From Cymodocea nodosa (Eukaryota; Streptophyta; Magnoliopsida; Alismatales; Cymodoceaceae), in contig CM072336.1 of the NCBI GenBank assembly GCA_036874045.1, positions 28,471,501-28,535,500 of the forward strand: DNA of 64,000 bases, given 5' to 3'. The notes below the pieces were generated by a model. The model saw only the letters and a list, made by a program, of their open reading frames with translations, was not told the DNA's origin and searched no databases. Shown in pieces: positions 53,901-56,999 of this stretch (position 1 is its first letter; each line of letters starts with the position of its first letter). Position numbers and translations under genes: made by a program.

Positions 53901-56733
53901 TTTTGATGACTAGTTGGTCTCCTTTTGGTTTTCATTTAGCTCACCTATGGCTTGTATAGGCTCTCTTGATTTTATTAATTTTATCATATTTCCTTAATGT
54001 TGCTCAAAAAAAAAATCTTATTTTTATTTTTTTAACATCAACATTCGCATTTCTATGATTTAGCAATAGATAAAAATACTTTAAAAAAATGGATTCATGT
54101 AACTGACCTTACATAGTGGGACTATAGCTCAGATTATTATTGTACTCTCATTTCTATTACACTAATTTTTTTTCCACATATTAATGTTTAACTGTCCAAC
54201 ACTCTATATCATACAATATGAGTATATAACTAGGTGAATAGATGTCTTATAAAATTTTACTTTGAATTATATAGAAACTCTTTTATCACATAAAATTTCC
54301 TATGCATTTTTTCACATTGTCCACTCTAATTCTATAAAAACCCTTTGAAACTTCTCTTCTTTTTATTTAAGAAAAGTGAGTTGGATCTCATTAATTAAAA
54401 GAAGGCATAACTTCTCCATTGTTGCTTATTGTAAATCATAAATATTTAAAATTCTTGCTATTAAGGATCTATCCTTGACCTATGCATGACTAATTGAGAA
54501 GGCTAACAACATAAGTTATATCTAGCCATGTAATCATCAAGTAAAACAACTTCCCAATCATCTATATTATCCAAAATTCTTCAGAACCTCTAACAAACTA
54601 TCACGTAGGAAAGGTTTAGGCTCTATGGGTGTCCCTTTAGGTTTATAACCCAAGAATCCTATCTCCTGCAGCAAGTCAAGCACATACTTCATTTATGTCA
54701 ACATTACTCTCCCCTTAGAGTAAGCAAATTTAATGCTCAAAAGATACTTGGATCTGCTCACATCCTTGGTAACAAAATGTCTCCTTAAGTGTAACTTAAT
54801 GCCAAAGAAAGTTGCAAATCATTGCTTTCAATAAGATATCGTCAACATAAATTGTAAAAATCACAAAGTCATAATCTATTCTCCTATAGAAAACAATAGT
54901 CCACAACAAATCGTCAAAAACCAACATCTTCTGGAGAGGACAACACTAGAGGGACCACTGGAGGGCCTTGCTAAGATTGGTTGGTGGCCTAGGAGGGGTG
55001 GACAATGGTAGTTAGGGCTTGAAAACCCTAGTTCAATAGAGGGGAAAAAGTCTTTGATGATCATGGACAAGCGGCCTAGCAGCCCTGGCAACAATAGAAA
55101 GATAAGTTGGAGGGTTTACTACTAGTTGAGAGGGTGGAGAGGTAAGAGAAAAAATGATCTTATTGATTAATTAAAGTAAGAACATACATATAAATAATGA
55201 GTAATGGAACCCTAACATAAATGGATATCCATTTACCCATTAATCTAACAACCAAACACTAATAACAAGAAAGCTAATATATGACTCCAATAGACTGAAT
55301 ATTTTATGAAGAGGGCATTGCTTGGATGTCAATTTTATAAATGAAGGTTCAATTTTCAATTTTTAGAAAAAACACACAATGTTAGGTGATGTAAAAGTCC
55401 ATGGATAACTAAAGTACAAAAATTGCAATTACTTCATGAAAATCACTGAGTTTCAAGCATTTCAAAAAATAACTGACATAAATAACATTTAAACTCCACA
55501 GTATAAAAATATAAGCATCTAGAGCAAACGGTTAAAATTTAAGCATTCTAAGGAATGAGTAAAAGAATACCATTAGTATTGGATTAGAGCAAGAGAATTG
55601 CTTATGAACTCGTGAACCAGAACTCCAAATCAACCTGTCACAAGAATGATAAGATGGTACGTCCACAAAATATGTGACAGAAAAGACAATTGAAATCAGA
55701 TGCACAGAACATTTTCAACACAGTAGGATACCACTTTCTTATAGTTAATGTTATCTATCAGAAACAAACAAAGCACAGAACATTCAGTATGTAACTACAT
55801 CTACAGTTGAAGTGCTACAGGTTTGAAACAGAAGCTGCGCAAAAACTTCTAAAAAACTGAGCTGGCAAGGGACAATGGGTTTCAAAGTCCTCTCCCACGA
55901 ATCTTTAGCTGAGGTGGAGGCATCTTCTGACAGGGGAAAAATGACTATCAGAAATATTCAGCTTTTTCTTGCTATGATTTTTTTATACCCGTCAGTCAAA
56001 AAAGAAAGGAAATATCAGCAGACAGCAAGCTGGTCTCATGTATCTCAGAGATTCAGAGAAACATGTTACAAACATCCAACCCCATCAGGAATAAATTGAC
56101 ATTTGGTAGACGCATCCAACACTGCCTTAAAATTGCTTAATAGAACAAGAACCATGCTACAACATTTCTAGAGCTACAACGAAACAGCATCCACGGCAAC
56201 TTCATCAATCACATCCAATCTCAACATCTTAGTTAAAAACGACACAGTGAATACAGCTAGAAGCAGCATTCCGATGATAAAAACAAAAACAACGGAAAAC
56301 CTTCATCACCCCAGAGTTCTGGCCGTCATTGACACAACTCACGTAACAAGTCAAAAAGGCAGCTAAAAGCACAACTTTCAATGCCACGATAGCCCACCGT
56401 ATCCTTTTTTACATCAGCTAAAAGAACGACTGCCTCAATATCAAGAATAAGGAAACAAAATGGAAATGAGGGAACAACGCTGGAGAAGGAAAGGGCAATA
56501 TCAATATACCGGCTACCGCTGAAGAAGATCTCGTGATCTCCGCTGCAGGATACATCGGAGTTGTCCTCCTCATCGCCATCCTCCCTTCCACGGCTGACAG
56601 CTGGGTCGAAGAGGAAGTAATCATACTTCTTGGCGGGAAGCTTTCCGTCCAGAGCCTCCGCGATTAGCCCAAAGGGCTTGAACTCGCCCAAAACCGTCAG
56701 CTGCCGTGTCCGCACGCCATCGGCCACTGCCAT
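2904..56733 (-). CDS. APC1: Anaphase-promoting complex subunit 1 (15 exons, 3' part outside window)
   Basis: APC1 is the large scaffold of the anaphase-promoting complex/cyclosome, the E3 ubiquitin ligase that marks cyclins and securin for destruction; it acts in the nucleus and cytosol. Recognition rests on blocks typical of plant APC1, in order: LGEFKPFGLIAEALDGK near the start, KQFSFRRIWQG, GKQCLCRF, LALVHLHPS, AQRTTALPLGRGAFTLAT and GRLPAQQNAT. Exons (minus): 56733-56510, 55634-55571, 43546-43462, 35237-34954, 32898-32793, 32585-32431, 30528-30344, 30273-30204, 26615-26445, 21484-20997, 17127-16668, 16434-16096, 15808-15725, 3167-3075, 2963-2904. They sum to 2868 nt, 956 codons, with phases agreeing at every junction and no stop. 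From memory, plant APC1 is about 1,700-1,900 residues, so the C-terminal half, with most of the proteasome/cyclosome repeats, is missing. All introns are GT-AG except the last complete one. The start is the first in-frame ATG, in a good context (A at -3, G at +4). Confidence 0.94.
3075..3167 (-). CDS. APC1: APC1 exon 14 (GC donor)
   Basis: Residues 906-936: HQLWNLAQRTTALPLGRGAF, then TLATSYTLLTE. Acceptor CCCTACAG. Homology and phase both require the exon to end after GAG, where the intron begins GCATTT rather than GT. Using the next GT downstream would add an unconserved FPFLTDIFFF stretch and break phase with exon 15. Confidence 0.88.
3168..5400. other. AT-rich part of APC1 intron 13 with a 300-bp tandem duplication
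   Basis: No gene. Near 3685-3725 a plus-strand EIKRNRGRPK resembles the C-terminal end of RTE elements. A purine-rich tract runs 4250-4400 (pyrimidine-rich on the APC1 sense strand). A diverged tandem duplication follows, about 4377-4670 and 4678-4940; the marker TAAAAGTATTAAAAAAT recurs 300 bp apart. The remainder is featureless AT-rich sequence. Confidence 0.6.
5400..5695 (-). mobile_element. RTE-type LINE fragment (end of reverse transcriptase)
   Basis: The minus strand reads DYKIHKNEIFKYLRSVISNK, then GENIEDIVHKLKYDE and LKIKRKILENCYLP. This is the thumb region of plant RTE elements (F-YLGS-I---G-IDEDV-HRI, then LK-KFYRTVVRP). Stops interrupt it, and further 3' sequence is too decayed to read. 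The LINE at 5698 appears to have landed next to it. Confidence 0.7.
5970..7867. mobile_element. Solo LTR, 1,898 bp, with 5-bp target duplication
   Basis: Starts TGTTAGGAAC and ends GGATCCTAATA; the expected CA end reads TA, a C-to-T change. It is flanked by TAGGT at 5965-5969 and 7868-7872. The flanks read through as one LINE, so the LTR inserted into that LINE and then lost its body and second LTR by recombination. The start resembles a known plant LTR type (AGAGGGGGGGTGAAT, then ACACGAGAATTTTAGGTGGT). There is no coding sequence inside. Confidence 0.82.
6880..7690. repeat. Tandem repeats with inverted TTTCGGATAGTTA motifs in the solo LTR
   Basis: Units headed by TAACTTAAGTTTCGGATAGT start at 7011, 7138, 7266, 7400 and 7549 (spacing 127, 128, 134, 149). 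Within each unit TTTCGGATAGTTA is followed by its near-complement TAACTCTCCGAAA, so the transcript could fold into a series of hairpins. Confidence 0.75.
8459..9438. repeat. 490-bp tandem duplication inside the LINE
   Basis: Copy 1 is 8459-8948 and copy 2 is 8949-9438. Both begin TATTTAGAATCTACAATGAA, and the similarity holds to the end despite many substitutions and small gaps. It duplicates the LINE region between RT and RNase H. Confidence 0.85.
10360..13134 (+). mobile_element. Copia retrotransposon, 5' part (LTR, PBS, gag, integrase)
   Basis: Probable 5' LTR about 10365-10656, followed by TAGCACTAGAGCC (10657-10669), a decayed copy of the initiator-Met tRNA binding site TGGTATCAGAGCC. 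The gag frame at 11070-11372 has LSGKFEKLNGKNYIIWAHSF (UBN2-type gag). A CCHC-like YCSRTNHQLDMC is near 11.8 kb. Integrase pieces run from 12.2 to 13.1 kb (VFIDNYSC, LTLRKDIDVI). Reverse transcriptase and the 3' LTR are absent; the LINE starting at 13149 abuts its end. Confidence 0.75.
12258..12425 (+). repeat. 84-bp in-frame duplication in the Copia integrase
   Basis: Copies at 12258-12341 and 12342-12425. Each encodes VHCDI (first catalytic Asp of integrase), SSM-(T/A)(S/G)HSY and IDxYS, so 28 codons containing a catalytic residue are repeated. Substitutions between copies show it is not recent. Confidence 0.8.
13149..15569 (-). mobile_element. 5'-truncated L1-type LINE with target-site duplication
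   Basis: Its T tract (A tail) is at 13149-13156, next to CCCACCCTTTAATAGAATGG, the same 3' end family as the LINE at 935-1914. On the minus strand it holds the reverse transcriptase zinc-finger region (15.5-15.0 kb) and an RNase H reading YPRIKLNIDVV, NVIMAETQALQLGLD and EVETNSLQLFN (14945-14448), then HIPCEENLMTNLLEKEG (14227-13865). Flanks AAACCCACTATAAC (13135-13148) and AAACCCACTACAAT (15570-15583) are a near-perfect target duplication. It lies in APC1 intron 13, sense with the gene, ending about 140 bp from exon 13. Confidence 0.85.
15725..15808 (-). CDS. APC1: APC1 exon 13
   Basis: An 84-nt exon, residues 878-905, beginning VRRLLSSVRPVSVQTSGGPS and ending SDQDAQQ, as in other plant APC1 proteins just before the LW-LAQRT block. 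Acceptor ATATAG, donor CAG|GTAATA. The next exon is 12.6 kb away. Confidence 0.92.
16096..16434 (-). CDS. APC1: APC1 exon 12
   Basis: Residues 765-877: ALDKCRESPPTDWPTAAYVL, GREDLALVHLHPS, then a serine-rich variable part and FNSTTQLRYGRDLRLNEV. The DLRLNEV motif leads into the PC-repeat half. Acceptor GTACAG, donor GAG|GTGTGT; in phase 0 at both ends. Confidence 0.94.
16668..17127 (-). CDS. APC1: APC1 exon 11
   Basis: Residues 611-764: RDLKLLVTLLCRIATSLGE, YIDHYIRDFP, PCLFQWLENHL, and at the end LDLLPAGVSLPLRH, a strongly conserved APC1 helix pair. Acceptor CTTCCAG, donor CAT|GTGAGA. Confidence 0.94.
17209..17704. mobile_element. MITE with 22-bp perfect terminal inverted repeats
   Basis: GTTTAAACCATACCTTTTAA plus GG opens the element and its exact complement closes it (17683-17704). 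GTTTAAAC is itself palindromic, so it could instead be an 8-bp hAT-type target duplication (17209-17216 and 17697-17704) around a 480-bp element with 14-bp ends CATACCTTTTAAGG. The interior has GTGCCTAAGCACC-like repeats and no coding capacity. Located in APC1 intron 10, 80 bp from exon 11. Confidence 0.75.
17705..18470. other. AT-rich intron sequence, no feature seen
   Basis: Homopolymer-rich sequence of APC1 intron 10 with no open frame or recognisable transposon motif. Confidence 0.6.
18470..20030 (+). other. Unassigned sequence with two medium open frames
   Basis: Less AT-rich than its surroundings. Plus-strand frames 19080-19466 (128 residues) and 19568-19909 (113 residues, with DSSIIYSSYNAYIDLEGD and VVFRWDNEP) lack a domain I recognise. 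Base composition and position suggest a decayed LINE ORF1 or a captured gene piece. It is not an APC1 exon: it is antisense and intron 10 phases close without it. Confidence 0.35.
20069..20425 (+). mobile_element. LTR fragments with tRNA-Met primer site
   Basis: An LTR-like segment 20069-20219 contains TATTATATAAAGGACCC (TATA box) and is followed at 20220 by TGGCATCAGAGC, one change from the TGGTATCAGAGC primer site. A second related copy (about 20303-20425) repeats GGACAAAAATT-AAAAC and CACTCATAGCC. No internal region survives between them. Confidence 0.6.
20426..20996. other. Intron 10 sequence next to exon 10, no confident feature
   Basis: A 70-codon plus frame at 20645-20857 has no recognised domain. 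The sequence from 20850 to 20930, ending in A-rich TTTTCAAAGAAAG, loosely resembles a plus-strand LINE end but is too short to call. Confidence 0.4.
20997..21484 (-). CDS. APC1: APC1 exon 10
   Basis: The largest exon (488 nt), residues 449-610 plus two bases. It starts IFRCLLTKNPSSALVSDCIT and contains SSVDSEW-like SVDSEWECFANAVLKIC, then SWNFLLNSKFH, the linker after the propeller. Acceptor TGACAG, donor CG|GTAATA. Confidence 0.93.
21485..22059. other. Intron 9 proximal to exon 10, nothing recognised
   Basis: AT-rich unique-looking intron sequence; short plus-strand frames only. No transposon motif seen. Confidence 0.5.
22060..22985 (-). mobile_element. LINE endonuclease remnant
   Basis: The minus strand begins NEIIFWNVSGLWQARKCRVV (equivalent of the KIISWNVRGLG start of plant L1 endonuclease) and continues through GGIVTLWNS to VTSDHIPLDLLVDTEIDWGL and RPFIFEL, the SDH-P-L and PF-FE motifs at the domain end. 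Stops are scattered through it. No reverse transcriptase follows on its 3' side, so the element is cut there. Confidence 0.72.
22986..24600. other. Decayed sequence between two LINE remnants in intron 9
   Basis: No confident domain. By position it would hold the ORF1 of the endonuclease-bearing LINE and the 3' end of the RT-bearing one, but the frames are too broken to confirm it. Confidence 0.4.
24600..26085 (-). mobile_element. LINE reverse transcriptase remnant
   Basis: The minus strand reads RLIGLVNIQNIQVGG (RPISLV fingers), FVDG-QILDGF, then LGIEKAHDNVS (LDIEKAYD palm; the Asp is replaced by Gly), and further on IEIEGSGTMLG and SICEFDFLGKWL (the LLGKWLWR segment). It keeps gene order for one L1 element but is riddled with stops. 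The 3' limit is unclear. Confidence 0.7.
26445..26615 (-). CDS. APC1: APC1 exon 9
   Basis: Encodes residues 392-448: TGKQCLCRFVLPNG, a divergent stretch, then RIVGIVDAVKGRINIVANSG and K. Two donors are possible at the end (AGTG|GTAAGG and AAG|GTATGC); only the second keeps frame with exon 10 (IFRCLL). Confidence 0.91.
26616..27509. other. Intron 8 sequence, nothing recognised
   Basis: Short overlapping minus frames at 26746-27098 have no domain and lack the APC1 motifs expected between exons 8 and 9. Confidence 0.5.
27510..27625 (-). mobile_element. RTE LINE 3'-end fragment
   Basis: The minus strand reads RIHVVDPT and then DYDLDC in frame, as at the end of plant RTE proteins (RIHVADP-W), followed by a TTG/TGT-rich tail. 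Related fragments lie at 29.9, 44.2, 46.8 and 54.1 kb. Confidence 0.6.
28250..28745 (+). mobile_element. LINE 3' end
   Basis: Sequence resembling a LINE 3' untranslated region (GTTTACTGTTCAGCTTTGAT, then TTGATAAACCTCTC) ends in TTCTCAAAAAAA at about 28732-28742. The preceding RNase H portion is too decayed to read. Inferred from tail and composition. Confidence 0.5.
29330..29965 (+). mobile_element. RTE LINE deletion derivative (endonuclease joined to 3' end)
   Basis: Starts with GTLTGKSIELMGIIIRKKTN (endonuclease start; W of NIG-W region follows NNLEH-type sequence), QEKT/KW-like LCLQETK equivalent, then NIMSAYALQVSSREAIKQKF and KKLIIGGNINNHV (GD-N motif with Asp changed to Asn). From YEGFATWLG it passes at once to MKKDLNLYNL and IWKKIIYVMNL, the element's last residues, and a TTG-rich tail at 29,946-29,980. 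The entire reverse transcriptase is missing. Confidence 0.75.
30204..30273 (-). CDS. APC1: APC1 exon 8
   Basis: A 70-nt exon completing Arg368 and encoding IKVGILSFIDIVVLTSENDL followed by LLY. This matches the conserved VKVG-L---DI-VL-SEN-LLLY segment, so a competing AG-GT stretch near 29.0 kb was dismissed. Acceptor TTTGCAG, donor TAT|GTAGGC. Confidence 0.9.
30344..30528 (-). CDS. APC1: APC1 exon 7
   Basis: Encodes residues 307-367 plus two bases: VFLAIDDDGIPIICFLLEDQ, then FDVKPHLTWSIPAVDAAPVI ending in VTRP(R). Donor CCAAG|GTGGTG. Separated from exon 8 by a 70-nt intron. Confidence 0.92.
30612..30797. repeat. 93-bp tandem duplication in APC1 intron 6
   Basis: Copies 30612-30704 and 30705-30797, each opening AATGCATCAATCAAGCAAGA and differing at few positions. 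Recent by comparison with the other duplications here. Non-coding: it lies 84 bp upstream of exon 7 on the gene strand. Confidence 0.85.
30798..31520. other. Intron 6 sequence, nothing recognised
   Basis: AT-rich with no frame or repeat of note. Confidence 0.5.
31521..32170 (+). mobile_element. LINE remnant, reverse-transcriptase zinc-finger region
   Basis: Plus frames read MQRFLWNKETCVQLKEAG, DGASTGVFSTKNCYKCL and SNLNSVLCNSDNTEDVEHLF then FSCAFS, the C-x2-C...H-x-F--C zinc-finger region that lies between RT and RNase H in plant LINEs. Both ends are truncated. Confidence 0.7.
32431..32585 (-). CDS. APC1: APC1 exon 6
   Basis: Encodes residues 255-306: GKMKHSIWMVEIVNSDLEAE, then the conserved KQFSFRRIWQG. 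The intron between exons 5 and 6 is only 207 nt. Acceptor TTTTCCAG, donor AAG|GTATAC. Confidence 0.92.
32793..32898 (-). CDS. APC1: APC1 exon 5
   Basis: Encodes residues 220-254 plus one base, including KEFDEKTIWTSETIPLLASY, one of the best conserved APC1 propeller segments. The acceptor is TTTATAG directly before ATG ATT; this ATG is internal, not a start. The donor is AAAG|GTCCTT. Confidence 0.92.
33412..33437. repeat. (TA)13 microsatellite
   Basis: Thirteen uninterrupted TA units in APC1 intron 4. Confidence 0.95.
33633..33792. repeat. 80-bp tandem duplication in APC1 intron 4
   Basis: Units 33633-33712 and 33713-33792, both containing CTCAATATTTCTTTAT and AATGATGGAAGATGTTGTG, with about five differences. 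Confidence 0.85.
33905..34650 (-). mobile_element. LINE remnant: ORF1 zinc knuckle joined to 3' end
   Basis: The minus strand holds CLQCLGMGHYVAEH and GLVKCQRCNTIGHQ (34.6 kb), the ORF1 knuckles, and at 34087-33905 a frame SLHLAWYFFSSWEGLLQNKL leading to an A-rich end. Endonuclease and reverse transcriptase are absent. Confidence 0.6.
34954..35237 (-). CDS. APC1: APC1 exon 4
   Basis: Completes a glycine codon and encodes to residue 219: EMVSIPLP, SIWPLPFGLLLEKAADGN, then a serine-rich, poorly conserved loop, ending SSHFILKHPFEEPQ. Donor CAG|GTGCGT. The serine-rich loop is in the region where other APC1 proteins have a long flexible insert. Confidence 0.93.
35440..35735 (+). mobile_element. 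LINE 3' end with A tail
   Basis: RNase H-like tail followed by TTTGTAACTTTGGTTGACCT and TCTAATAAGATTTTT, ending CTTTTCAAAAAAAA (35728-35735), as in other plant LINE ends. Lies 200 bp upstream of exon 4 in APC1 intron 3, antisense to the gene. Confidence 0.6.
35736..37002. other. Intron 3 sequence, nothing recognised
   Basis: Contains a run of about 17 A at 36436-36452 and short frames with no domain. No element ends seen. Confidence 0.5.
37011..41237 (-). mobile_element. hAT DNA transposon, complete ends, dead transposase
   Basis: Flanked by the 8-bp target duplication TCCAAGAG (37003-37010 and 41238-41245), the hAT signature. Ends TAGACATGTC and (complement) TGAACATGTT pair at 7 of 10. On the minus strand: a BED-type finger, SCKTSNGTSNLSRYLTNC (40.6-40.5 kb); NLPINFGDSQYFQDYISQAY; FDNASSNNATIF; ENDFAIVNYFVEFLKPFYN (39705-39445); and the C-terminal hAT dimerisation segment EQTFSISGNILVDRRAMLKD (38.9 kb). 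The DMWTS catalytic region reads VYTSN, so the Asp is lost, and stops split the frame. Sits in APC1 intron 3, sense with the gene. Confidence 0.87.
37517..37886. repeat. Five exact-length 74-bp repeats inside the hAT element
   Basis: Units start at 37517, 37591, 37665, 37739 and 37813, each containing GTAGCACCGCACATTCGAAC or a close variant, AAAAACACCA-TGTGA-CGAG and ACCAAAATTTCT. A sixth copy from about 37887 carries a small insertion, and weaker related segments lie on both sides (AACCAAGGTCAAACTGATCC). Confidence 0.9.
41650..42905 (-). mobile_element. 5'-truncated LINE (after RT: zinc-finger domain)
   Basis: The minus strand begins WENVCKPIMLASWWVG, then MALLLKWWWRLENEQDAMWS (42820-42488), WLDRWIGDTCLKDGFP, DRLVWHGDKVGLFAVKRCYL (42513-42286), and CSYCNEEEENIDHLFFLC near 42.2 kb (C-x2-C...H-FF-C). 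Typical of the L1 segment downstream of reverse transcriptase. The 41650-41990 part is open on both strands but unassigned. In APC1 intron 3, sense with the gene. Confidence 0.8.
42906..44109. other. Sequence around exon 3, nothing recognised outside the exon
   Basis: Apart from APC1 exon 3 (43462-43546), no frame or repeat of note is visible. Confidence 0.5.
43462..43546 (-). CDS. APC1: APC1 exon 3
   Basis: Encodes residues 97-124 plus one base, starting VCWCRMYTISEAFLCVLQ, the blade of the N-terminal WD40-like propeller that follows the exon 2 block. Acceptor TTTACAG, donor GTGAGTG. Phase 1 matches exon 4. Confidence 0.92.
44110..44470 (-). mobile_element. RTE LINE 3'-end fragment
   Basis: The minus strand reads HIHVSPINALQGRE, KGRGRLKMPWLEIVKK (KRGRGRPK-T-E--K equivalent) and NEWKEKIHVSNLNTRIG (EWR-RIHVADP). 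It is the C-terminus of a plant RTE protein, cut on the 5' side. Confidence 0.72.
44691..46303 (-). mobile_element. Small LTR retrotransposon (TRIM-like), 1.6 kb
   Basis: Two similar LTRs, 44691-44862 (172 bp) and 46131-46303 (173 bp), begin TGTTAGAGTC on the minus strand and share the end CTTGTATTC. Next to the 5' (right) LTR is TGGTATTAGTGC (46127-46116), near-match of the Met tRNA primer site. Next to the 3' (left) LTR is the purine tract CTTAGGGGGGAT (44863-44874). The 1.27 kb interior codes for nothing recognisable. No clear target duplication remains. It resembles TRIM elements in layout. Lies in APC1 intron 2, sense with the gene. Confidence 0.75.
45270..45560. repeat. Pyrimidine-rich low-complexity tract inside the small LTR element
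   Basis: Nearly pure C/T on the plus strand (CTTTTTCTTTTTCTTTTTTT and similar), so the overlapping phenylalanine/serine-rich frame 45293-45631 is not a gene. Confidence 0.8.
46304..46400 (+). mobile_element. LINE ORF1 zinc-knuckle fragment
   Basis: Plus frame CLMCCEMGHWSKSCK, a C-x2-C-x4-H-x4-C knuckle as in plant LINE ORF1. It may belong to the LINE at 47.7 kb, separated from it by an RTE end. Confidence 0.5.
46590..46870 (+). mobile_element. RTE LINE 3'-end fragment
   Basis: Reads RNALVWRGELINVEEIKSKG, then ITKDLNLY and, in a shifted frame, KIHVTDPTKWDYDSDYCCY, the RTE protein end and its TTG-rich tail (46845-46865). Confidence 0.68.
49500..49690. repeat. Degenerate 34-bp minisatellite in the Harbinger 5' part
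   Basis: Repeats of CACTCCTCTCTGCGCCAAGG followed by AAGAAGTTTC, four to five copies of uneven length. Open frames on both strands here are by-products of the repeat. Confidence 0.7.
50920..51830 (+). pseudogene. Harbinger Myb/SANT-like DNA-binding protein
   Basis: Upstream frame has LETWKKVIKRYNK and NQSEWRWNYVNGHTNISKD, remnants of the SANT-like helix domain (W--l---fn, W-----g--s). The open end 51252-51830 has a basic KPKKRPRPHTKSHA and a charged helical tail (EKINQIGEKRNAIIRET, LFIPEINIEERFKILEIL). In this family the protein accompanies the transposase at the ends. A GTAAAATTTAC...TTGATTAG stretch at 51184-51260 may be an intron. Confidence 0.65.
52076..53480 (+). pseudogene. Harbinger DDE transposase
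   Basis: Segments in order: AEYITRLLDSLLSNQVY, YEVIQKHFHHSTWTVNIYFN (HTH region), DCIEAINGIHVKATI (DCIGAIDGTH, catalytic Asp now Asn), CNFDMKFIYIISGWECLASD and ARVL (second Asp retained), GKFYLVEVVHPN (YYLVDAGYPN, Asp now Glu), and FKVVKHRFSILRG near the end. A possible intron lies at 52593-52672. With two catalytic positions altered and stops present, it cannot be active. Confidence 0.78.
54040..54140 (+). mobile_element. RTE LINE 3'-end fragment
   Basis: Reads LAIDKNTLKKWIHVTDLT then WDYSSDYYC, the RTE C-terminus, with ATT-rich tail. It lies directly after the A tail of the LINE. Confidence 0.62.
54470..54890 (-). mobile_element. Copia reverse transcriptase fragment
   Basis: The minus strand reads FVIFTIYVDDILL (the YVDD catalytic box), then, across shifts, LLQEIGFLGYKPKGTPIEPK and WLDITYVVSLL, the RT-to-RNase H stretch of Copia. 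Sequence to 55250 starts TGTTAGATTAATGGG on the minus strand and may be its LTR, but a partner is missing. Confidence 0.7.
55571..55634 (-). CDS. APC1: APC1 exon 2
   Basis: A 64-nt exon that completes Arg75 and encodes residues to 96, LIWSSGSRVHKQFSCSNPILM. It was found by looking for the conserved (I/L)IWS-GSRV block expected after exon 1. The acceptor is GTGACAG and the donor GTATTC. It is isolated between a 0.9 kb and a 12 kb intron, so gene finders could easily miss it. Confidence 0.88.
55635..56509. other. APC1 intron 1, nothing recognised
   Basis: 875 bp between exons 1 and 2. A 74-codon plus frame (55875-56099) has no domain. Possible intronic enhancer cannot be judged from sequence. 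Confidence 0.5.
56510..56733 (-). CDS. APC1: APC1 exon 1
   Basis: Encodes residues 1-74 and two bases of codon 75. It begins MAVADGVRTRQLTVLGEF and carries the invariant N-terminal block of plant APC1, followed by YDYFLFDP and an acidic stretch (REDGDEEDNSD). The donor after AGCCG is GTATAT. The exon is GC- and CpG-rich compared with everything around it, as expected for a first exon next to a promoter. Confidence 0.93.
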
Positions 56734-56940
56734 TTCTGGAGGAAGGGGAACGGAAATCTCGGAACCCGGACACTGGAGTAGAGGAGTGGTGTGGTGTGGA
56801 AGGAGCGTGGTTTCCCGCGAAAACAAGTTAAGCCCTAGGGGCGTCTCGGGTACGCGGGTTTAAATTTCCTTCCCAAAATTCCATCGAAATTCGCGGGTGG
56901 TGACTTTTGAAGTGTGTGGTTGTGTATGGTAACGATGTAA
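56734..56940 (-). promoter_or_regulatory. APC1 5' leader and core promoter with E2F-type sites
   Basis: A CpG-rich island of about 200 bp between the start codon and AT-rich repeats. It contains TTTCCCGCGAAA (56811-56822), which fits the E2F consensus WTTSSCSS on both strands, and ATTCGCGG (from 56889), a second match. No clear TATA box is placed at a usual distance. Control of this cell-cycle gene by E2F/DP factors is inference from the motif and position. Confidence 0.6.
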
Positions 56941-56999
56941 CTTAAGAAAATTTTAGAGAGTGCTTAATTTTAATATATTTTTTTAAGAATCTAATGATT

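Larger units (their letters stand above)
46880..54015 (+). mobile_element. L1-type LINE interrupted by a PIF/Harbinger element
   Basis: An 86-residue frame at 47010-47270 (PIDDRLLNEVDEKDLGLSLL) is probably ORF1 or spacer. Endonuclease runs about 47720-48480: WNIKGVGHYKKHRLVRQ-like start, VVGRDCNIIGFSSN (GDFN motif with F changed to C), VDLPVHSAQFTWS, and ALLLPSVDDPTDWGPRSFHF. RT fingers are at 49.0-49.2 kb (SKDEVRQAIFSMVGDKALGL, then WVHKTFITLILKEVDTLDIG). The palm domain and RNase H are deleted; the 3' region resumes at 49.2 kb, is split by the transposon at 49312-53882, and ends GCTCAAAAAAAAA (about 54003-54014). Confidence 0.78.

Noticed and set aside
56630-56863. 77-codon plus-strand frame opposite APC1 exon 1
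   Set aside because: Mirror of the GC-rich coding strand; no domain.
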